The notes: a model not told the origin generated them from the sequence alone. DNA of 6,166 bases from Phycisphaerae bacterium (GCA_016935035.1 JAFGRR010000503.1:1-6166), one strand, 5' to 3'; counted from the first letter of the stretch, positions 1-6,146 are shown. Translations and numbers: made by a program.

Positions 1-285
1 GCGCCACCGGCCTTCGAGCCCATTCGCGTCCTCGTACAGCTGTGTGAGCACCTTGCCGAGGAACAGGTCCTCGATGGCTGTCTGGTCGTCGACGAACGTC
101 TCGCTCAACGGCGCGAACGTGTCCGGGTCGTAGTCGAACTCCCGCTTGCCGGCGCCGTCCTTCACCCAGTCAAGCTGGCCTAAGCTGGTGTAGCCGTACT
201 CGACCGCCGGCGTTATGCCGTCGTCGTATTCGATCTTGGCCAATTCGCCGGTCAGAGGCCGACCGATCTGACGCAATCGAAGCAC
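1..285 (-). CDS. YD/RHS-repeat-like protein fragment, C-terminal part beyond the left edge
   Basis: An open minus-strand frame runs 95 codons from a GTG at 285 off the left edge. No ATG is available, and an in-frame TAG lies upstream at 328-330. A GAGG element 7 bases before the GTG makes it a usable start. Residues 19-64 look like YD (RHS) repeats: IEYDDG (18-23), a Tyr-x-Tyr step at 30-32, LGQL (35-38), VKDGAGKREFDYD (41-53), then LSETF. Such repeats normally build large secreted or surface shells that carry variable toxin or adhesin tips. Here the frame starts inside a repeat, with no signal peptide and only about 17 unrelated residues before it. It is therefore probably a 5'-truncated remnant or a gene broken by an upstream frameshift. 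The repeat reading is by eye from spacing and motif and is fairly secure; the start and the intactness of the gene are not. Confidence 0.55.
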   Translation of the reverse strand, partial: MLRLRQIGRPLTGELAKIEYDDGITPAVEYGYTSLGQLDWVKDGAGKREFDYDPDTFAPLSETFVDDQTAIEDLFLGKVLTQLYEDANGLEGRWR

Positions 286-511
286 TCCCGGACCTCGCGG
301 CCGCAGACGAGCAGGAACAAGGCAAGGCTACCGGGACGGATTCCTTAAGGTCGTCTAGAAAAGCGCAGCAGTCAGCACGGTTTCAGCGTCATTCCGTGTC
401 GTCTGGTGTCGCAGCGTCCGAGAGAACAACGGGGGCGTGCTCAAGCGAGAATTGGCAAGCGGTAAAGCGAGAAACGCAGAAAACAGCTTGTAGCAAGGGA
501 AAAACTCCGAA

Positions 512-585
<74 letters not shown>

Positions 586-599
586 TGCGCGTGAGGGCG

Positions 600-605
600 A
601 TTGTA
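600..605 (-). promoter_or_regulatory. Candidate -10 box for tRNA-Arg
   Basis: The minus strand reads TACAAT, a 5/6 match to the TATAAT consensus, in an otherwise GC-rich spacer. Initiation about 7 bases downstream would fall near 593, just before the mature tRNA 5' end at 585. That geometry is usual for tRNA genes. No convincing -35 element is seen 16-18 bases upstream, so this is a positional inference. Confidence 0.4.
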
Positions 606-788
606 CCGCCATTCGGGCGGGAGGGCACGCGGAGTGTTTGGGGAGATGTGGCGCATTTAGCGGTGCGGATTTGGGATTGCTCGATTGCAGGGGCACCCGC
701 GAGGAGATGCGCACGAAAGACAGACGTCAGGCACGGAAGCGTGACGCTACATGGCGTCGGTGCTGGCGCGGGGGCGCTGTTGCGTTCG

Positions 789-811
789 GCGTCGGCCGCG
801 GGGGCCGACGC
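789..811 (-). terminator. GC-rich hairpin downstream of proS
   Basis: A perfect 9-bp inverted repeat (789-797 with 803-811, arms GCGTCGGCC/GGCCGACGC) surrounds a 5-base loop. It starts 21 bases after the proS stop codon. In the proS direction no U-run follows it, so it would be a non-canonical terminator or a 3'-end stabiliser. In the opposite direction a short TTTT (816-819) follows. Position and stem strength favour a role at the end of proS. Confidence 0.4.
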
Positions 812-832
812 TACGTTTTCGCCGCATCCGTT

Positions 833-2359
833 CTAGTACGACTTGCCGAAGATCACGCGCTGCTTGCTGGGGGCGCCGGAGATTACGCACTGGCCGTCTT
901 CGGGCTGCGCGTCCAGCGGGATGCAGCGGATGGTCACGTTCAGGTCGTTCTTGACGACCTCCTCGACCGCCGGATCGCCGCTCCAGTGGCACTCGGCGAA
1001 GCCGCCGTGGATTTCGGGCTTTTCTCGGTTCTCTGGGGTGAAGAAGTCGTAGAACTGGTCCTTGCTGTCAATGCGGCGAGTATGCTCGGCGCGGTAGGCC
1101 TTGGCGCGATCGAACAGGCTCTGCTGCACGTCGTCGAGGATTGACGCGATTTTGGCGACGAACTCGGCGCGCGGCAGGCTCTCGCGGTCCTTGTGTCCAC
1201 GATCGCGGCGAGCCATGAAGACGGAGTCGGAAGCGATGTCGCGCGGGCCGACTTCGAGCCGCAGGGGGACGCCCTTTTTGATCCAGGTCCAGACCTTGTC
1301 GCCGCCGCGGCCTTCGCGGGCGTCGATCTCAATGCCGACAGGACGGCCGTGGTAGGTGAGGCCGCGCAGCTCGGCGGCGAACTTCTCGCAGTATTCCATG
1401 ACCTCGGCCCGCACCTCGTCCTTGTGGATGATCGGCAGAATCACGACGTGCGCGGGTGCGAGCTTGGGCGGCAGAACGAGGCCGTCATCGTCCGAGTGGG
1501 TCATCAACAGGCCACCGATGAGACGGGTCGAGACGCCCCACGAGGTGGTCCAGGCGAATTCCTCCTGGCCGGCGGCGCTGAGGTACTTGATCTCCTGGGC
1601 CTTGGCGAAGTTCTGGCCGAGGAAGTGCGACGTGCCGGCCTGCAATGCCTTGCGGTCCTGCATGAAGGCCTCGATGCAGTAGGTGTTGACGGCGCCAGGG
1701 AAGCGTTCGCCGGCGGTTTTCTCGCCCTTGATGACCGGCATGGCCATCCAGTTCTCGGCGAAGTCGGCGTAGACGTCGAGCATCTTGCGGGTTTCCTCGA
1801 CGGCCTCCTGCTGCGTCGCGTGGGCGGTGTGGCCTTCCTGCCAGAGGAACTCGGTCGTGCGCAGAAAAAGACGCGTGCGCATTTCCCAGCGGACGACGTT
1901 GGCCCACTGGTTGATGAGCAGCGGCAGGTCGCGATAGGACTGGACCCACTTGGCGAACGAGGCGCCGATGATGGTCTCGGACGTGGGCCGCACTACAAGC
2001 GGTTCGTCGAGTTCGCCGGTCGGTATGAGCCGGCCGTCGGGGCCGGCTTCGAGCCGGTGATGGGTGACGACGGCGCATTCCTTGGCGAAGCCCTGGACGT
2101 GCTGAGCCTCTTTTTCGAGGAAGCTGAGCGGGATGAAGAGCGGGAAGTAGGCGTTGACGTGGCCGGTGGCCTTGAACATGGCGTCGAGCGCGCGCTGGAT
2201 GTTCTCCCACAACGCATAGCCCCACGGCTTGATGACCATGCAGCCGCGGACGGCGGAGTTTTCCGCCAGGTCGGCGGCGCGCACGACCTGCTGATACCAC
2301 TCGGGATAGTCTTCCTCACGCGTTGGCGTGATCGCAGTCTGGGCCTGCTTCGCCATCAT
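833..2359 (-). CDS. proS: Prolyl-tRNA synthetase, archaeal/eukaryotic-type short form
   Basis: This cytosolic class II synthetase of 508 residues charges tRNA-Pro with proline using ATP. The N-terminal catalytic core shows the motif 1 region GHVNAYFPLFIP (66-77), motif 2 RPTSET (124-129) with RWE (158-160) and the loop through 182, the proline-site segment TSHFLGQNF (243-251), and motif 3 around R279 followed by THSDDDGLVLPP (287-298). The anticodon-binding domain follows at about 303-405, including GDKVWTWIKKGVPLRLEVGP (353-372). A C-terminal domain then ends in FGKSY, the terminal Tyr typical of this subtype. There is no editing insertion between motifs 2 and 3, unlike the long E. coli type. 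The start is tightly bounded: two adjacent ATGs (2359, 2356) lie just after in-frame TGA codons at 2366-2374, and GAGG sits 4 or 7 bases upstream. The better spacing suits the second ATG. In the C-terminal domain only Cys457 and Cys491 fall near expected metal-ligand places, so the four-Cys zinc site looks incomplete. Identification is firm. Confidence 0.96.
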   Translation of the reverse strand: MMAKQAQTAITPTREEDYPEWYQQVVRAADLAENSAVRGCMVIKPWGYALWENIQRALDAMFKATGHVNAYFPLFIPLSFLEKEAQHVQGFAKECAVVTHHRLEAGPDGRLIPTGELDEPLVVRPTSETIIGASFAKWVQSYRDLPLLINQWANVVRWEMRTRLFLRTTEFLWQEGHTAHATQQEAVEETRKMLDVYADFAENWMAMPVIKGEKTAGERFPGAVNTYCIEAFMQDRKALQAGTSHFLGQNFAKAQEIKYLSAAGQEEFAWTTSWGVSTRLIGGLLMTHSDDDGLVLPPKLAPAHVVILPIIHKDEVRAEVMEYCEKFAAELRGLTYHGRPVGIEIDAREGRGGDKVWTWIKKGVPLRLEVGPRDIASDSVFMARRDRGHKDRESLPRAEFVAKIASILDDVQQSLFDRAKAYRAEHTRRIDSKDQFYDFFTPENREKPEIHGGFAECHWSGDPAVEEVVKNDLNVTIRCIPLDAQPEDGQCVISGAPSKQRVIFGKSY

Positions 2360-2581
2360 CCATCCTCATCATCATGCACCGCGCGGGTGCCATTAGTGTG
2401 CCGCCGGGCCGCTGCTCGGGTGCTGTGTCAGCGTCGCGGCGGGCAGTCATCCACAGAAAATCGACAAGTCTGCGTATTGCAACACCGAAGGCACCATTGG
2501 GTCAACTGCGACCGGAGGTTCCGGGCTGGCCGGACAGGCGGCGGGGCGCCCGGCGGGCTTCGTGCCGGCCGCGGCGTGCGT

Positions 2582-2587
2582 TATACT
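2582..2587 (+). promoter_or_regulatory. Candidate -10 box for the ACT-domain gene
   Basis: TATACT matches the TATAAT consensus at five of six positions and stands out in very GC-rich DNA. Transcription would begin near 2594, giving a leader of about 44 bases that contains the GGGGAG ribosome-binding site at 2625-2630. The hexamer 17 bases upstream (TTCGTG, 2559-2564) keeps only the first two -35 bases, so the promoter would be weak or activator-dependent. Confidence 0.4.
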
Positions 2588-2637
2588 ACGTGTCATTCGG
2601 ACCGGGTATCACATTCACATCGCTGGGGAGTTGTCGA

Positions 2638-3078
2638 ATGGCGTATACGACGAAATTCGTGGAAGTATGGGCCGGCGACGTGCTGAATCGGCCGGGCATG
2701 TTGGCTCGCATCCTTGAGGCACTGACCGAGGCCGGTGCGACGCTCGAACTTCTGATCGGCCGCCGAATCAGCGAGCGCACGTCGCGCGTCTTTGTCGCGC
2801 CGCTGAAGGGCAAGAAGCAGAAGGCCGCCGCGGGCGAGGTTGGGCTGGTGCCCGCCGCCGGCATGCACGCCCTGCGGATCGAGGGGCCCGACCGCCGCGG
2901 CCTGGGCGCCGAGCTCGCGCGTGCCATCGCGTCGGCCGACATCAACATCCGCGGCGTTTCCGCTGCCGTCATGGGCCGCAAGGCGGTGCTCTACTTCGCG
3001 TTTAAGACGGAGGAAGAGGCCAAGACGGCAGCGGCAGTGGCGCGGAAACTGCTACGGTCAGCTGGGCGACGGCGGTAA
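2638..3078 (+). CDS. Small tandem ACT-domain protein, putative amino-acid-binding regulator
   Basis: This 146-residue soluble protein consists almost entirely of two ACT-like modules. Module 1 spans about residues 6-56, with the turn NRPG (17-20) after the first strand and a helix LARILEALTEAGA. Module 2 spans about 77-139, with the turn GPDRRGLGAE (83-92) after the first strand, a helix, DINIRGVSAA (101-110), and then strand and final helix. The basic, Ala-rich linker at 57-72 joins them. ACT domains bind small ligands, usually amino acids, at the glycine-containing turn and control enzymes or transcription. No catalytic or DNA-binding domain is attached here, so the protein would act through a partner or as a sensor. 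The start at 2638 is chosen because GGGGAG lies 7 bases upstream; the open frame reaches back to 2374 but lacks a comparable site. It diverges from proS and converges on the lipoprotein gene, so it is a single-gene unit. Ligand and partner cannot be read from the sequence. Confidence 0.85.
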   Translation: MAYTTKFVEVWAGDVLNRPGMLARILEALTEAGATLELLIGRRISERTSRVFVAPLKGKKQKAAAGEVGLVPAAGMHALRIEGPDRRGLGAELARAIASADINIRGVSAAVMGRKAVLYFAFKTEEEAKTAAAVARKLLRSAGRRR

Positions 3079-3141
3079 TCGCGTCACCCGGCGCGGGTCG
3101 CGATCGCTGGCTATCACGTGGCGTATTCGCCGCGCTGTCTG

Positions 3142-3182
3142 TCGGCGCGGCGGGCATGCGTTGGGAGTGCCCGCCGCGCCGA
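3142..3182. terminator. Perfect 15-bp inverted repeat between convergent genes, likely bidirectional terminator
   Basis: The arms 3142-3156 and 3168-3182 are exact reverse complements (TCGGCGCGGCGGGCA and its partner) around an 11-base loop. The repeat lies 63 bases after the ACT gene stop and 14 bases after the lipoprotein stop, which face each other. A hairpin of this stability placed there can end transcription from both sides. Neither side has a U-run, so it would be a U-less, GC-driven terminator. Its symmetry fits a shared role. Confidence 0.65.
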
Positions 3183-3196
3183 GCGGTGGTCGCAGA

Positions 3197-4093
3197 CTAT
3201 GGCAGTGTGTACGTGATCTCTTCGTAGCCGAGGTCTTCGGGGCTGTCGGAGATCAGATAGTCGATTTGGGTTGTCATCGTGAAGTCGATGCGGTTACCCT
3301 CGGTGATTGTCACGGTGGCGTCGGGATTGCTCGGGTCGCAGACGGCGGCCCAACTGGAGACCGAGACGTTGTCGAGCGTGCCCTGGGCTACGTAATAGCC
3401 GGTGGCGACGATGGTCTGGTGCCAACCGTCAGCATCCTGCCAGCAGTCGGTGCACACCGATGTGGCATGAACCTCCACACAGGTGTAGTCGCCCGTCGGT
3501 GTGTCGAACGTCATGCCGTCGCGCGTCACGGGGAAACTCATCGGGCCGCAGGTGTTGTCCGGCGGGTCGATCAGGTCATCTGTGTCGTCGGCGTCGTCAT
3601 CGGTGGTCGCGGTGCTCTCCATGATTGCACAGCCGTCCTCGACGGAGAATGATTGGCCGGAGGTCGCGGTGCGGAGGTACATCTTGGTTGCGCCGTTGTC
3701 CATGAGCGAGATAGTGCTGGTGACGTTGCCCGCACTGTCCACCTCGTACAGCACGCTGTAGCCCTCGAGTTCGCTGGTGTCGAAACACAGAGCGGCCTGG
3801 AAGATCACCTTGGCGAGCGGGGCATCGGTGGGTGTGACGTCGATGTCGAGGCTCGTGATGGATTCGACGTAGCCGGTGGGGATGGTCGTGACGGTCCGTG
3901 AACCGCAGAGAGTGGTGGTTCCGTTGTCGGTTGTGCCGCTGTCCGTGGTTCCGTCATCGTTGGTTGTGCCGTCGGTCGTTCCGCCGCTCTGGTCGTCGGT
4001 CGTGGTGCCGCCCTGTGTGGGGCAGCCGCCGATGATGACTGGCAGACTAGCCGCGAGTCCCAAGACCAGGCAAAGAGACAATATCCGAGCCAT
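3197..4093 (-). CDS. Putative lipoprotein with Thr/Asp/Gly-rich linker, function unknown
   Basis: This 298-residue exported protein is not one I recognise as a named family. The start is the ATG at 4093, with AGGAG 7 bases upstream; an in-frame TTG at 4108 overlaps that ribosome-binding site and is unlikely. Residues 1-23 form a signal peptide (one Arg, then a hydrophobic run ILSLCLVLGL...). It ends in IGGC, so Cys24 is the probable lipidated residue of a lipobox with Gly at -2 and -1. Residues 28-61 are a low-complexity tether of TTD, GTT and GTTD units. The remaining roughly 235 residues contain eight Cys (63, 103, 155, 182, 205, 214, 217, 252), including a CTDC pair, suggesting disulfides outside the cytoplasm. 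They also contain an acidic Asp cluster at 165-173 and many alternating beta-prone stretches. It would be membrane-anchored with a beta-rich domain held off the surface. The gene is monocistronic and has dyads upstream. Binding partner, substrate and enzymatic activity are not evident. Confidence 0.7.
   Translation of the reverse strand: MARILSLCLVLGLAASLPVIIGGCPTQGGTTTDDQSGGTTDGTTNDDGTTDSGTTDNGTTTLCGSRTVTTIPTGYVESITSLDIDVTPTDAPLAKVIFQAALCFDTSELEGYSVLYEVDSAGNVTSTISLMDNGATKMYLRTATSGQSFSVEDGCAIMESTATTDDDADDTDDLIDPPDNTCGPMSFPVTRDGMTFDTPTGDYTCVEVHATSVCTDCWQDADGWHQTIVATGYYVAQGTLDNVSVSSWAAVCDPSNPDATVTITEGNRIDFTMTTQIDYLISDSPEDLGYEEITYTLP
3911..4012 (-). repeat. Degenerate tandem repeat encoding the lipoprotein linker
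   Basis: The DNA for residues 28-61 is built from irregular GGTTGT/CCGTCG-type units that translate to repeated TTD, GTT and DGTTD steps. It is a compositional, in-frame repeat, not an exact one. Such tracts can expand or contract by slippage and change tether length without breaking the frame when the unit is a multiple of three. Confidence 0.5.
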
Positions 4094-4174
4094 CCTTGTG
4101 CTCCTCAATGGTATCGCCGGTTCCTCTCAAGCGACGCCCAGCGCCACGCCGCGCCGTGAACGTCCGGCCCAATC

Positions 4175-4216
4175 CGGAACCGGGCAGGTTCCGAGGTCAA
4201 TTGACTTGCGACTTGC
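4175..4216 (-). promoter_or_regulatory. Cluster of dyads and direct repeat upstream of the lipoprotein gene
   Basis: Three elements are packed into 42 bases. The first is a 7-bp inverted repeat CGGAACC/GGTTCCG around a 5-base loop (4175-4193). The second is a perfect 10-base palindrome GTCAATTGAC (4196-4205). The third is GACTTGC repeated head-to-tail (4203-4216). In the lipoprotein direction the palindrome contains TTGACC, a 5/6 match to a -35 box, but no good -10 follows at 16-18 bases. The cluster lies 82-123 bases before the ATG and could be an operator region; that role is inferred from layout only. Confidence 0.35.
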
Positions 4217-4390
4217 TACGACCCTGTGCTGCCAGAAACGACAGAGAACAAACATCCCCCTCCGGCCGAAGGCGCAGCATATCGCGTGACGGCGGCTGGG
4301 GGCAAGAGGGTGATAGCCGCACATCCTCGGCATTCGCCGTCATGATGTGGTTGCCGGTCTCGTCGGGGCGCGGGGGGGGGCGTCCATATA

Positions 4391-4432
4391 CAGAGCCTCC
4401 TGTGTCAGCTTCAGCCGATGCAGGAGGCTCTG
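4391..4432 (-). terminator. 12-bp inverted-repeat hairpin downstream of the dehydrogenase gene
   Basis: CAGAGCCTCCTG at 4391-4402 is exactly repeated as its reverse complement at 4421-4432. Four more pairs continue inward, two of them G-U wobbles, leaving a loop of about 10 bases. It begins 27 bases after the dehydrogenase stop codon and nothing codes beyond it on that strand for 300 bases, so termination is the natural reading. In that direction it is followed by TATATGG and then a C-run, not a U-run. Confidence 0.55.
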
Positions 4433-4459
4433 GACTAGACGATGGCGAGGTAGCGTTAG

Positions 4460-6073
4460 CTAATCCCCGAACTTAATTCCCTGCGCCAACGGCAGCTCGG
4501 TGGTCCAGTTGATCGTGTTGGTCTGGCGGCGCATGTAGACCTTCCAGGCGTCGGAGCCGGATTCGCGGCCGCCGCCGGTTTCTTTTTCGCCGCCGAACGC
4601 GCCGCCGATCTCGGCGCCGCTGGTGCCGATGTTCACGTTGGCGATGCCGCAGTCGCTGCCGGCGGCGGAGAGGAAGTTTTCGGCCTCGAGCAGGTTCTGC
4701 GTGAAGACTGCGGAGCTGAGGCCCTGCGGCACGTTGTTGTGGATCGCGATGGCTTCCTTGATCTCCTTGAGCATCGTGTCGGCGTCCTTCGGAGCGGCGT
4801 TGCCGCCGTAGCCCATGATGTAGAGGATCGGGGCGAAGGTCTCTTCCTGGACGATGGCGGCCTCGTTCTTGCAGGCCGCGATGCACGGCTTGACGTAGTG
4901 GCCGCCGGGATAGTCCTTGCCGTCGAGCTGCTCACCGCCGTAGAGGACTTCGCCGCCTTCCTTCTTGATGCGCTCGATGGCGTTCTGCATGTCCTTGACG
5001 GCACCGTGCGTGACGAGCGGGCCCATCAGCGTGCCTTCCTTGAGGGGGTTGCCGATCGGCACAGTCGCGTAGGCCTTGATAAGCCGTTGGGTGAGTTCCT
5101 TGCGGATGGAGTTGTGCGCGATGATGCGGCGGGTGCTGGTGCAGCGCTGGCCGGCGGTGCCGACGGCGCCAAACAGGATCGCGCGCATGGTCATTTCGAG
5201 GTCGGCGTTGGGCGTGACGATGATGGCGTTGTTGCCACCAAGCTCCAGAATCGTGCGGCCGAGGCGTTTGCCGACGACTTCGCCGACGCGATATCCCATC
5301 TGGCAACTGCCGGTGGCGCTGACGAGCGGGATGCGTTTGTCGTGCAGCAGCTTGTCGCCGACGCTCGAGCCCTTGCCGACGACCAGCGAGAAGATGGCCG
5401 GATCAACGCCGTTCTGGCGGCAGACCTCGGCGGCGATCTTGGTACAGGCGATGGCGGTCAGAGGCGTGGTGCTGGCGGGCTTCCAGAGGGTCGCGTCGCC
5501 GCAGGTGGCGGCGAGTGCCGAGTTCCAGGCCCAGACGGCGACCGGGAAGTTAAAGGCGCTGATGACGCCGACGACGCCTAGCGGATGCCATTGCTCGTAC
5601 ATGCGGTGCCCGGGGCGCTCGGAGTGCATGCTGAGGCCGTAGAGCTGGCGTGAGAGACCGACGGCGAAATCGCAGATGTCGATCATCTCCTGCACCTCGC
5701 CCTCGCCCTCGGGCAGGATCTTGCCCATTTCGAGTGTGACGAGCTGGCCGAGCTCCTGCTTGAGTTCACGCAGCTTGTTGCCGAGCTGTCGGATGAGATC
5801 GCCGCGCTTGGGGGCGGGTACGGTGCGCCAATTGAGAAAGGCCTGATGGGCGCGATCCACGATTCGGCTGTACTCTTCCTCCGTAACCTGAACAACTGTG
5901 CCGATTTTCGAGCCGTCGATCGGCGTGGTCACTTCGAGCTTTGGTCCCGAGCCGATCCACTCGCCGCCAAAACCGCCCAGGTTCTCTTCCTGAATGCCTA
6001 GTCTGCTGAGGAAGTCGTGCATGTCGCTCACTTCTCCGTCTCGTAGCGGGTCGCCCACGCGACCGCCTGCCAT
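4460..6073 (-). CDS. ALDH7-family aldehyde dehydrogenase (antiquitin / aminoadipate-semialdehyde dehydrogenase-like)
   Basis: This NAD-dependent cytosolic enzyme has up to 537 residues. ALDH7 members oxidise aminoadipate semialdehyde (from piperideine-6-carboxylate) to aminoadipate in lysine catabolism; some act on betaine or other aldehydes. Visible elements are the oxyanion Asn175 in SAFNFP, Lys198 in LWKPA, general base Glu277 in LELGGNNA, and catalytic Cys311 in GTAGQRC. Glu411 in ETFAPI and the family-typical block NVNIGTSGAEIGGAFGGEK (479-497) followed by GGGRESGSDAWK (500-511) and PLAQGIKF near the C terminus also stand out. Arg310, just before the Cys, and Glu129 in GEVQE sit where ALDH7A1 uses residues to recognise the amino-acid end of its substrate, judging by eye. 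A loop at about 421-436 appears some 13 residues longer than in human antiquitin. The start is uncertain. The ATG at 6073 has only GAG-like bases 6 upstream, whereas the ATG at 6022 (520 residues) begins where family homology begins and has GGAG 11 bases upstream. The family call is strong; the exact substrate is inferred. Confidence 0.92.
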   Translation of the reverse strand: MAGGRVGDPLRDGEVSDMHDFLSRLGIQEENLGGFGGEWIGSGPKLEVTTPIDGSKIGTVVQVTEEEYSRIVDRAHQAFLNWRTVPAPKRGDLIRQLGNKLRELKQELGQLVTLEMGKILPEGEGEVQEMIDICDFAVGLSRQLYGLSMHSERPGHRMYEQWHPLGVVGVISAFNFPVAVWAWNSALAATCGDATLWKPASTTPLTAIACTKIAAEVCRQNGVDPAIFSLVVGKGSSVGDKLLHDKRIPLVSATGSCQMGYRVGEVVGKRLGRTILELGGNNAIIVTPNADLEMTMRAILFGAVGTAGQRCTSTRRIIAHNSIRKELTQRLIKAYATVPIGNPLKEGTLMGPLVTHGAVKDMQNAIERIKKEGGEVLYGGEQLDGKDYPGGHYVKPCIAACKNEAAIVQEETFAPILYIMGYGGNAAPKDADTMLKEIKEAIAIHNNVPQGLSSAVFTQNLLEAENFLSAAGSDCGIANVNIGTSGAEIGGAFGGEKETGGGRESGSDAWKVYMRRQTNTINWTTELPLAQGIKFGD

Positions 6074-6123
6074 GTTGTCTCTAAATCATTATTCGCGCCA
6101 GCGCGGCGCGTCGTAAGTACTTG

Positions 6124-6146
6124 TGTATAAAGGGGCATCGGATGCC
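6124..6146 (-). promoter_or_regulatory. Candidate promoter and operator-like palindrome for the dehydrogenase gene
   Basis: On the minus strand TATACA (6129-6124) resembles a -10 box in an AT-rich patch. Directly upstream, GGCATC-C-GATGCC (6146-6134) is a perfect 6-bp dyad around one base, placed where the -35/-10 spacer would be. That is a common site for a repressor or spacer-twisting regulator. No good -35 is seen at 17 bases, though TTGGCA overlaps the dyad at a too-short spacing. A transcript starting near 6117 would have a 44-base leader to the ATG at 6073. Confidence 0.35.

Larger units (their letters stand above)
4094..4459. other. 366-bp intergenic region between the dehydrogenase and lipoprotein genes
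   Basis: I find no credible gene here. Short open frames exist on both strands, but they lack family-like sequence and a convincing ribosome-binding site. The right part holds the hairpin downstream of the dehydrogenase gene (4391-4432), flanked by a run of nine G's (4372-4380). The left part, upstream of the lipoprotein gene, holds two dyads and a direct repeat (4175-4216). The stretch between (about 4217-4371) shows nothing that I can assign. Confidence 0.6.

Noticed and set aside
2495..2505. TTGACC on the minus strand (2505-2500) as a -35 box for proS
   Set aside because: The hexamer matches well, but no acceptable -10 lies 16-18 bases downstream, so I do not call a promoter.
1193..2686. 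497-codon plus-strand open frame opposite proS
   Set aside because: It mirrors proS codons in GC-rich DNA, where the antisense frame rarely meets stops. Its product is Gly/Val/Asp/Leu-rich with no family features, and proS has full motif support.
4127..4333. 68-codon minus-strand open frame upstream of the lipoprotein gene
   Set aside because: It has no good ribosome-binding site, odd composition, and overlaps the dyad cluster; nothing supports coding.
4739..5581. 280-codon plus-strand open frame opposite the aldehyde dehydrogenase gene
   Set aside because: Same antisense effect. The translation is repetitive Asp/Gly/Ala/Val with no domain signature, while the minus strand has an unmistakable ALDH7 sequence.
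4460..6073. Dehydrogenase, ACT protein and lipoprotein as one lysine-sensing system
   Set aside because: They sit on different strands, with hairpins and long spacers between them. Nothing beyond proximity links them.
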